A stretch of 64,000 nucleotides of DNA, taken from Collybia mongolica (taxonomy: Eukaryota > Basidiomycota > Agaricomycetes > Agaricales > Clitocybaceae). A program made the position numbers and the translations under genes. The notes under the pieces were generated by a model. That model worked only from the letters and a program-made list of their open reading frames with translations, did not search any database and had not been told where the DNA came from. The stretch spans positions 372,001-436,000 of the forward strand of contig JAAXNY010000001.1 in NCBI GenBank assembly GCA_013420905.1, written 5' to 3'. Positions 54,477 to 64,000 of the stretch are shown in pieces; position 1 is the stretch's first letter, and every line of letters starts with the position of its first letter.

Positions 54477-57400
54477 TTAATCCGATAGTACCAATACTTC
54501 CTTATTGTTTTCCGTGATCAATGTACCAATGCGCCCATCCGATTTGTTTGTCACAACCGATTTCCTCCGTGAGCGCTTGGCAGGGGGAGGGACGTCCCGC
54601 ATGGTGTGCGTCCAATCATCAATGATATCATCCTCCTCGTCTTCACTTCCGGCATAATGCCCCGCCGCGGTGCCTCGGTATGCTCTGACTTCTTCTTCGT
54701 TGACTTCATCTTCCTCATCATCGGAAATTATGACAATTTCTTCGTCTTCTTCACCTTCAGATAGAGAAGCGGCTCGCTTTCGCTTCCCAGCCTCCACCTT
54801 ACTCAAAGGCTTCGATACTCCTTTCACCTTGCTAGCACTAGATCCCACCCCCGTCCCAGACCTCTTTGCCTTCCTACGGAATACACACTCTATTCGTACC
54901 CCCTGAGCGCTGGCAACCGTCTCTTGTGTGTGACGGGTAATCTGACGGGCCAGTGGTCCCAGAGTCAAGTACACGTTCGTCGAGTACGCCGTTTGGTGAT
55001 ACTTCTCCATCAGATACTTTTGAAGTAGGAGGTGCACCAAGAGATATTCGATGTCCTAATTCATACTCGTGAGTAGACTGGGAGCGAATAGCAAATGGCA
55101 TACATCTTTCGAGAGATCAACTTTCCCCCCAGCGACTCCATCGAGATCCAAACCTAATTTTTCCTTCGTCTTTCCTTTGCCTTTCCTGCCACGACCACCC
55201 TGAGTCACTTCGTAGGCTCCCCCGCCGTTGCCCCTCGCCAGAGTAGCCAACATATTTAGCGTCAAATTCCCTCCATCCCTCTCTACCGCGGAAACGATTT
55301 TCAACAACCGCCAAGTCTCCAACGCCACATTTCGCCGATCAATTTCTTCCGGGCGTCGCGTACAGTTATCGCAGTGCCCGCAGCGCGTCAGGGCGTCCGA
55401 ATCATCTGTTGTCCACGAGGACATGGAGATCTGTGAAGAGTGGGAAAAGTACCTCCACAGTACGTGAGTACATTGTCTCCGCGAATGGCCAGAATATATC
55501 GTACTTTGCAAACTGCGTCTTGCGACACTCGTCCCAGTTCTGAGCGAACCCCAGCATTGCGTGTACTTCATTAATAAGAGTGGCTTCAGTCAGGTGCCTC
55601 TCTCGTTAGATCGATCGCTCACTCTTCGCCTCCCCTTCTTTCTCGCCTGAAACCATGGAAGTCAACGTCGTCCCGTCTTGGGGACGGTAGTACAGTACAC
55701 AGTCCGAATCTTTCCCATCTCGCCCAGCACGACCAGACTCCTGATAAAAGCCCTCCACAGATTTCTGCGGTATTAATCATGAGACCATTATTTAATCCAA
55801 AGGGAACCTGCTAATACACACCGAGATCTAGCACATCCACCGTAAGTCAGGGGAAAGATGATACAGGTACGGAACCTACGGAATGATGCAGGACAAACCG
55901 TACATCCCCTTTGTCAATCCCCAAACCGAATGCTGCGACAACGCTCTCAGTTCGGTTCAGCGATTGAGCAGAAATGAATAACCTATCGTTGCGCACACCA
56001 CCTTGATATCACCTCGACGCCAGGACCTATGAAGGTTTTCTTTCTCGTTGTCATGTCGATCGGCATGGTATACACCTGTTTTAATCTTGCCACCACTGAG
56101 TTTCCTTAAGTCCTCGGCGACACTCTCCGTATCCTTCAAGAAAATTATTCAGAAGTTCATACAAACTGGGGTGCTGCGAATAAGATCACCTTTTTACTTA
56201 AACAATAAACAATGCCACTGTCGTTCGGGTGGTGCTTCAGGATGTAATCATTCATCATTTTAACAACATCCGATCCTTTTGACGGCTTGGGTTGTACTGT
56301 GTAATGAAGGTTCTTCCGATACAGTGGCGAAGAAAAATACACCGTCCCTTGAGTGTCAGCACCTGGAGATTGTAAGGGTTCATCCTGTACATGGGGATCT
56401 TTCGAACTGACTGTTTCCATTCACAACAGCTCTGAGCTGCAGAGTTTTGATTAAATCTTCTAAAACTTTGGGTGGGCAAGTTGCGGACAATGCCATAATT
56501 GGTACACGTGGAAAGAGCTGACGAAGTGTATGCAGCTTTTGATAATCAGGTCTAGATGTATAATATCAGAAGATTATCGCATAATCATGGAATAACACCA
56601 TGCCTAAAATCATGACCGAGTTGAGAAACACAATGCGCTTCGTCGATCACAATTCGTGCTGCAGAAATGTTAACCAGATATCCCATATTGCGCTTCAAAA
56701 GATCCACCTAGTTTTCCTCCAGTCACCAATTTCCCCAGTAAACTTACGAAGACCTTACTCTTCGCAATCCTTTCTGGCTGCGGTATATGAGCAAAAGAAG
56801 GCGTGTGTTTGTTAGCACTTACAGTAACATAACACAGCTTTATTTCCTCGTCCACAGACTCGATTCTATGATTAGCGAGAGCGGTCAGTCTTTGAGTGAT
56901 ATCCTGCTTTTCTGCCTTGGATGATCCTCCAGTTAATTTAACAGCTTGCACTATGCACAACTCAGCGATTGGCGATATTATATATAAAAGGACTCACCGC
57001 CAGCATCGAGAAGGTGCAATATTTGGTCCGTAATGAGCGATATCAGAGGAGAGATAACCAATGTGCAGCCAGGTTGAAGAAGGGCAGGGAGCTGATACGT
57101 GAGAGACTTTCCGCCACCTGTAAGTTGTAACACGGAGTTAGACGCGTCCTAAGAGAGACAAGAGCCAATATCGATACCTGTGGGCATAACACAGACAATA
57201 TCTCGCCCATCCATGTTGGCATTACAGGCCCTGGAATGCCGCACTTAGACAGCACGAATATTTGGTTGGTTTAGGACACACCCTTGTTGACACAGCCTGA
57301 AATTGTCAATTCCGAACACTTCTTTCATCTTCACCTTCAAGCCACGCGTCCACTCGAACTCTTCCTTTCCGTAATTTATGCCCGTGCCCATCTTGCTCTT

Positions 57401-57679
57401 GCCTCTATTTGTATAATGCATAGCCTCCAGCTCCTCCGTCACCCTCTCCCTATCCCCCTTGCGCAAAAGAATCAGAGCACGTGTTGACTTCACCTCGGCC
57501 TCGTAGTTCTCGATTTCCGCATCAAGTTCCGCGATTCTTGCACGCAGGGCTTGCTTTCTGGATAGTTGAGGCATGTCGAGCGTCGAGGACGAGCTTGGAC
57601 GTGGTTGGGAGATTATATCTTTGTGTGCCATTCGAGACATTTCAAGTACTGCGTCAAGCTGCTTTTTTCGTTCAATCAC
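54477..57679 (-). CDS. RecQ-family ATP-dependent DNA helicase, RecQ1-like
   Basis: The N-terminus ([11 protein letters not shown]) leads into a coiled coil ([17 protein letters not shown]), as in RecQ1. The helicase lead-in [17 protein letters not shown] and Walker [15 protein letters not shown] (split by an intron after PTG) follow. Then come [15 protein letters not shown], the DEAH box [14 protein letters not shown] near 56630, and [13 protein letters not shown] motif III. The second RecA domain includes [17 protein letters not shown]. The RecQ zinc-binding Cys set shows [10 protein letters not shown] near 55375. The C-terminal tail (54477-55030) is acidic and has a bipartite NLS (KRSRRKS). 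RecQ enzymes unwind DNA 3' to 5' in recombination and repair. Confidence 0.88.
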
Positions 57680-58172
57680 AAAGCCTCAGACACGAAAAAG
57701 GACACCGACATCGTCGGAACAGTCGGCGAATGTTGGCGGCATTATACCCTAGGTTCCGTAGAAATTAGTGGATTTGACGCGTTGGGAGCCATAGACGCGT
57801 TTGTGAGTGGGAAAAGTGAAAGTGACCGAATATCATGTGGTGTTGTTTACCTTTCCTAATCCCACCTTCCAATTCTGACTTCTATCAATGTATGTGTGGT
57901 TCGAAGAACATGCGATTCAGAGCTTATTATTGATATACTCTCCATTTTGAACACTTCAGTACTATACTCAACCTGGACTAAGGCCTGTACTAATGGATAG
58001 ATTGGCAAGGACTGACACCCATCCAAATTCGCACCTCCACGAATCTCATTAACCTGATCATGATGAGCCAGGAATAAAGTGCAAATTGGCGTGCCCACTT
58101 CCATTCCCAGTCCCTGCTGGTACTTTAACGGATAACGTCACAACCCTCGCCAGCACTAGGTCAACACACCAG
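57680..58172. other. Intergenic region
   Basis: Between the start of the RecQ gene and the stop of GPN2, both on the minus strand, about 490 bp. It should hold the RecQ promoter. No other feature is seen. Confidence 0.45.
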
Positions 58173-59401
58173 CTACATCTCCATATTGCCCGTCGGCTCA
58201 GGCGGTTGTTTTCGCTCTCTAATTGTGCTTGCGCGCGTGGCCTCCTCTCGAACGAGTTCACCCTCTTTTCTCCACTGAGTTTTCTCATAGGCATCCCATT
58301 CCTCCCGAGATTCTATCCATCTTTCTTGGACATCCCTTACATCACTCCTGTCCCCTTTGAGCGGCCCGGCAGCAGTAGAGAAAAGCGCGTATGTATTTGG
58401 TCGTCTCGAAGAGGGCGTGCCGCTTTCATCAATCGTTCCTGGAGGAACATTGGATTCTGAAGGTGGTACGAACACGTATCCGGTTGCGCGATCGATGGCC
58501 CGTGTGAGATTGATCATAGAGCTTTTGTCCTAAAATAATTTCGGGTAAAAGAAAGCCACGCAAGCTGTGAAGCCGCACTCACTTCGACGGCGAGGGTCTC
58601 AAACCCAACCAGGCTGTAATCCTCGATTAAGGAGATCATTGACATGTTGAGGGCCGCAAACCGCGGTGGGAGCGACGATGTTAACGAGTTTTCCAGGTAC
58701 GATAGATCCTGGACCTCAGTGTAAAAATCGAGATTGAAGTCTACGGACGTAGGCACCATCCATTAGAACGCTCTCAAGAATTCCCAGATAACATTCTTGT
58801 ACCCAAATCGCCATACTGCGATATCAAATCCACTTTGGAGAGCACGTTTACATGGGGGAGTTCCAAGTGAAGCATCGTTCGGAGGGAAAGCAGAAGGACA
58901 GATATGTATTTAGACGCATCTGTGACATAGTGCGCATCGCAGAGATGTACGGCAGCTAGCTGTGAGACTATTAGATTGCAATGATACCAGAAAGGAGCAC
59001 ACACATACCCGGAAACCGGTTTTCGTGAGCTTCTCTACGATCCTCTTCAAACTTTCGTGGTTGGTGCTCAATTCGACTTGACCGGGGAGGTCAAATATAA
59101 CGTATGCATCGCTGCCGAGTATCTTCAGACGTTCCTCGAGCCAATCGAAATTCGCTTCGAGATACTCCATACAATACAACATACCGCCGTTCGGTCCAAG
59201 GCCATGTTCATTCATGACGTCTTGCAGTGTTATTAGGGACGAGATGTCAACGGCGCATGGGTAAGGTATTGAGTCGTTTGCAGGGTCCAGATTAACCACT
59301 GAGATTGGTCGATTGAGGGCGGTTAGAAGCTGATATTTTCCATAGCAGTAAGTCGATTTCCCGCTACCTGGAGAGCCACAGACGATCTCTCCGAAGGGCA
59401 T
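58173..59401 (-). CDS. GPN2: GPN-loop GTPase 2
   Basis: The start [17 protein letters not shown] carries the G1 P-loop. The Gly-Pro-Asn loop follows in [18 protein letters not shown]3 is [10 protein letters not shown], and the G4-like motif is LSKVDLI. Introns fall near 59010, 58955, 58760 and 58530. The C-terminus ([20 protein letters not shown]) is charged and helical and ends GNMEM. GPN2 acts with GPN1/GPN3 in cytosolic assembly and nuclear import of RNA polymerase II. The ATG at 59399-59401 was preferred over the longer upstream frame because family members begin two or three residues before the P-loop. Confidence 0.92.
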
Positions 59402-59659
59402 AGTAGTTAGAAAGGTGGTGTTAACTGTACCTGCCCTCGCTCCCCTCTTAGATTTACCGAGTCCGATCTTGAGTGATAGTCGAAGAGTGTATGTTTTCAG
59501 CGCGGTACCAGTGGTGAGCAAACATGACCATACGAAACCCAAGCTCGAGGTTGCCTGAAAGGTGAATATCACGTGTCACTTAAGGGCAAGCGTGTCATCT
59601 GAACTCGACGTGTCAATTGCATTCTCGCATTTTATACCTACGACACGACGTAATTTCCG
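59402..59659. promoter_or_regulatory. Bidirectional promoter region GPN2/SEC31
   Basis: Only 258 bp separate the divergent start codons of GPN2 and SEC31, so both promoters share this interval. A CACGTG-like word (ATCACGTGTCAC) is at 59569-59580. Confidence 0.5.
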
Positions 59660-62600
59660 ATGAAGCTGAAGGAAATCCACAGGACATCGACATTTGCATG
59701 GTCGCCGACAGCATCTCTTCCTTTGCTGGCCACGGGAACCGTTGCAGGGGCCCTGGATGAATCGTTCAGTAATGAGAGTCAGCTCGAAATCTGGGCACCC
59801 AACTTTCTCGACAGGAATGAGTATGACCTAGGCGGAGAGGGTCAAAATGGTCCAAAGGGCCATGTAAAAGATAATGCGAGGTACGTGTGGTAACCATATA
59901 GGTTTTGCGATCTCAAGAACGCCCACTTACAGATTCAATCGCATTGCTTGGGGTGCTGCCTACGACAATCGTCCACGCGGTGTCATTGCAGCGGGCATGG
60001 AAAACGGTGAACTCGTATTGTGGGATCCTGCCAAGATTTTAGCTGGTGCAGAGTATGTGAAACATCGTCGTCAACTGATTGGGAAAGCTAAATTACTTTC
60101 ACAGTGCATCAGAATCACTTATTCTAAGGAACACCACGCACACCGGGCCTGTACGCGGGCTAGATTTCAACCCTATTCAGACAAGCCTTCTTGCGTCAGG
60201 TGGGGTCAACGGCGAAGTACGAATTCCGAGCCTCTTGTTGACCTGATTAGCACTTACCATTCAGTTTAGGTGTATATCTGGGATCTGAAAGATCCAAGTA
60301 AGCCGTACACTCCCACTCCCGGAGCCCGCAGCACCAAGCTTGACGAAATTACGTCTGTGGCTTGGAATCAGCAAGTTCAGTATGTGCTTGCAGGTGCCAG
60401 CAGTACAGGGTACACAGTTGTGTGGGATCTGCGAGGGAAACGAGAAGTTGTTGCTTTGGCGTATGGCGGTGGAGCAGGCACGCTCGCGGGGCAAGGTGGG
60501 ACAGGGAGCGGACTTGCTGTCGGTGGACGGAGGGGAATGAGCGATATTGCCTGGCATCCGGACAACGTATGTTGCACTGTGCTTTCGGGCGACGACAGCG
60601 CTTTTGACCAATTCTATCCAGGCTACGAGGGTTGTTACCGCCTCCGAAGATGACTCGTCTCCCATCATAATGGTTTGGGATCTTCGAAATGCTCGTGCCC
60701 CAGAGAAGGTATAATTGTCCAGACGTTGATTCAGCTCTAGTTGACTTTTTTGGCGTTGACAGATTTTGACTGGGCACGAAAAGGGCGTGCTGTCTCTATC
60801 GTGGTGCAAACAGGACGCCGATTTATTATTATCATGCGGAAAGGATAATCGTGCTTTGTGCTGGAACCCTCAAACATCGGAGGTTATCGGCGAGGTACGT
60901 CGCATTATGTTAGACACTGGAACCGTATTCAAATCCTTGTACAGCTTCCGTCCGCGGACAACTGGGCATTCCAGGTTGATTGGTGTCCGCGCAACCCCGA
61001 TCTCCTTGCTACGGCGTTTTTCGATGGAACGGTCGGTATCCATTCCATTCAGTCGACCAACGACACACCATCCGAAGCCAAGACGGCACAACCTGCTGAT
61101 GGTGCTGACCTTTTCGACGGGCCCGGTTTTTCGAGGTCGTCGCATGGTGGAACCCTGTCTTTGAAACAACCTCCAAAGTGGCTCCGTCGCCCGGCAAACA
61201 GTTCGTTTGGGTTTGGAGGTCAGTTGGTCACTGTGTCGAACCTCCCCTCGGCGCAGGGCAAGAATCAGAGTAGCGTCGTTCATATTCGCAAAGTTGTCAC
61301 GGAGCAGAGTTTGGTCGAGCGTGCCACGAAGCTGCAGACTGCCATCGATGGTGGTTCGGATTCTTTGAAGGCATTTGCGGAGGAGAGGACTGATCAAGAG
61401 CCCGAGACCAAGCCAGGCTGGAAAGCCCTGTTGAGCTTGTTCAAGGCTGATACACGCGATGAGCTTGTCACTCTGCTGGGGTTCTCGAAATCGGAGATTG
61501 CATCACGTGTGGCAGAGGCAGTGGAAACCCTGAAAGCGACGGCTGCACAAGGCTTGGCACATAAGGCGGCCTCTGAGGACTTGGACGTCAGCGATGGCAG
61601 AGTACACGAGCCTGTAGTCTCATTCGCAGAACCCGAACGCCGAGAGGCGTCATATGAGAGCAGTGACGGAGAACGAGACGAGAAAACGCCTTCAGAGGTC
61701 AGCGCCAGCGTTGCCTCGGATGCAACCAGTGGTAACCACGAATCAACAACTACTGTCCCTAGCCTATTTGGTGACGACGGCCCTGGAACACCTCAGCTTG
61801 ACCCTGGCGCTGATTTTTTTAGCACCATTTCTCAAGAGAACCTCGTACCACACACCAACTACGGGATCGACTCTTCGGTAGCTGCTACTGTCGGCTCTGG
61901 CCCTTCGTCTGTGACATCAGAATCATTGAAGAGCAACAACTTCAGGATCTACCCGACTGATGAGTCGGATACGGATCGACTTGTCACCAAGGCCCTTGTC
62001 CTTGGGGACTTTGAATCCGCTGTGACTTTGTGTCTCTCCTCTGAGCGCTATGCTGATGCTATCCTGCTTGCTGTCCGTGGCGGATCCGATCTTCTGCAAT
62101 GCACACAGAAAGCTTACTTCGAGCGTCGCACGACAGAGCTGCCCTACTTACGCCTCTTCCAATCCATTGTCACCAACGATCTCTCCGATATTGTGCAGAA
62201 TGCGGATCTCCAGGAATGGCGTGAGATATTTGTGGTACTTTGCACATTCGCCAGTCAGGATGAATTTGCGGGTCTTGCAGAGGGGCTCGGAAGACGGCTG
62301 GAGTTCCAATACACGATTTCTGAATCATCCGAGAATTCAGATACCAAGAGTGGGGCAGCGGAGTATCGGAAAAATGCCACCTTGACTTACCTTGCTGCGG
62401 CTCGCTTGGAACGATTGATCAACATCTGGATTGATGAATTGGCAGAAGAAGAACAGGCTCTGGTTTCAAAAGATAAACCATCGGGTGGTTCGTATTACTC
62501 CGCCCACGCCCACGCCTTACAGTCTTTCGTCGAGAAGGTCACTGTGTTTAGGTCCGCGACGAAGTATGAGGATACTGATCTTACTCGGGCTCCGACGTCC

Positions 62601-64000
62601 GATGGTCCAGTGGAAACTTTCAAGCTTGCAAGTCTGTACGACCACTACTTGGAATACGCCGAGCTTCTCACGACACAAGGCCTCGTCAAAGAAGCAATCG
62701 CCTTCTTGAAATTGACACCAGGGGAATACAAGGGTTCAAACGGCTTCGACTTCGGTGCGGAACGTGATCGTCTCATGGCGGCCACAAGCGCAACTCCCAT
62801 TGCCCCGGCACCTGCTACACGGTCCGTGGCACCTGCCGCCGCCCCTGCTGCCCAATATGTCGGTTATCCGAACTATCCTACCGCCACACAGCCTGTCTTG
62901 CCAGCCCAACCTTCTCATGTAACTCAAGCTCAGCCTCATTACCAACCTTACAATCCCACGGGCTCATCAGGACCCTCTTATGCCCCCAACCCGCCCGTGC
63001 AATCATCCCAGTACCCTTCTGTGTCCTCATATACAAATCCACCTTACAATCCACAGAACTCTCTCACCCAGCCTCCTCATCTCAGGCCCCAAAACCCTCC
63101 CCAACCCACGACCATGGTGCCGCCGCCGCCTCAGCGCAACCCTACGCCTGGTGGAAACATACCGCCTCCGCCACCGCTCAAGAGGTCAGAGAATGGCCAT
63201 TATAATGACCCCCCAATCATGAGAGCAGCATCTCGTGGTCCCCAGCCCTTGAACTTGAACAAGCCTGCCGCTATCACTAGTCCCTTCCCCAACCAAGTCG
63301 CGTCTCCCGGTATCTCTCCAGGAGCACCGTACAACCAAAGCCAGGGACAAGTAGCGAACCCTCCTCCGCCCCCAAGGCCAGGGAGTGTCCAAGCCCAGCA
63401 TCAAGTCGGTCCTCCTCCCCAAGGCCCACGAATGGGAGGCCCACCTCCCCCTGGCCGACCAGCTTCTCGCACAGGCGCAATGCTGCCTCCTGCGCGTATG
63501 ATGTCACCCCCGCAGGTCCCGCCACCTCAAGGACAACCCGCACCTGGGCAGTACGCCGCACCGCATTCCCGGGGACCCATCCCTGGGCAAACACCACCTC
63601 CCCCCGGCCCATATGCCCGTCCTCCTGGACAACAAATGGGGCAACCACCCGCTCCTAATTATGGTGCGCCACCACAAGGTCAGCCGGGGCCTTATGCACA
63701 CGGACAATTGCCTCCCCAGCATGTGCCTCAGCAACAGCAGCCAGGGCCATACGGCCCCCCGCCCGGTGCTCAACAACGGGGAGGACCTCCCCAACCTTCG
63801 GGTGTTCCACAAATGGGAGGTCCTCCCGGTGGCCCTCCGGGGGGTCCCGCTGGTGGTCCTCCCCGAACAAGTTCCAGGGTCGCCGCTCGTCAAACCGGCC
63901 CACCTCCCCCAAAATATCGTGCGTTATATAATGATCCATACATTCTTACTCGACTAACGATATTTCAGCTGCTGGTGACCGAAGTCATATCCCAGAAGCC
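59660..64000 (+). CDS. SEC31: SEC31, COPII outer coat subunit (3' end beyond window)
   Basis: The N-terminus [16 protein letters not shown] is typical. A seven-bladed WD40 domain follows over short exons (59660-59880, from 59933, and on to about 61030), with [43 protein letters not shown] and ALCWNP. After an acidic linker comes the helical ACE1-type region ([25 protein letters not shown] split here, [13 protein letters not shown]). Then follows a long Pro/Gly/Gln-rich segment (about 62800-63930). A last intron starts at about 63920 and splices into SHIPE before the window ends. SEC31 with SEC13 forms the outer cage of COPII vesicles at ER exit sites. Confidence 0.93.

Noticed and set aside
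1..64000. tRNA, rRNA or other structured RNA genes
   Set aside because: No cloverleaf with conserved A/B box or rRNA-like sequence was found by eye on either strand; a covariance search was not possible.

Overview
The window looks like nuclear DNA of an agaricomycete (basidiomycete) fungus. The genes are split by many short GT-AG introns of about 45-70 bp. There is a tandem pair of FunK1-type fungal protein kinases, a family expanded in Agaricomycotina. Single-copy eukaryotic genes (CFT1, RecQ helicase, GPN2, SEC31) sit close together on both strands. The many GCGCGC words and Ty3/gypsy elements would fit Rhizoctonia/Ceratobasidium-like Cantharellales, but that placement is a guess.

Layout. 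Positions 1 to about 3.1 kb, and again 29.9 to about 30.9 kb, are AT-rich, CpG-poor, gene-free DNA. Between them (about 3.5-29.9 kb) lies a stack of nested mobile elements. The outer one is a decayed minus-strand Ty3/gypsy chromovirus (gypsy-1) with gag, protease, RT/RNase H, integrase, chromodomain and an extra 3' ORF with a zinc knuckle. Nearly all of its breaks are TGA codons at expected CGA positions. A 1.43-kb hAT-like non-autonomous element with an 8-bp target duplication sits inside gypsy-1 pol. The gypsy-1 gag gene is cut in two by a second, plus-strand LTR retroelement complex (gypsy-2, 10.3-29.0 kb). Gypsy-2 has 1.2-kb LTRs, a PBS, gag, pol, a Tc1/mariner transposon with an intact transposase inside its RT region, and a polypurine tract. 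Between integrase and the 3' LTR it carries two multi-exon genes on the opposite strand. One (27320-25366) is intact over eight exons, encodes about 520 aa and has a cysteine-rich Zn-cluster-like motif. The other (24673-22071, about 360 aa) is intact except for a solo LTR inserted in its last exon. The end of integrase, the tail of the second antisense gene and an LTR are also present as a second copy at 10300-13028.

The LTRs contain a striking series of six short hairpins with different stems and the same RCTTG loop, downstream of a TATA box. This array and the antisense gene pair are the best candidates for undescribed biology here.

From 32.7 kb on the window is ordinary gene space: FunK1 copy 1 (5' damaged) and copy 2, a nucleotidyltransferase-fold protein, an omega-like glutathione S-transferase, CFT1 (mRNA 3' end cleavage/polyadenylation), a large disordered Ser/Pro-rich protein, a RecQ1-type helicase, GPN2 GTPase and SEC31 (COPII coat), the last running off the window end. 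Exon boundaries were derived by hand from reading frames and splice consensus. No database search was possible.
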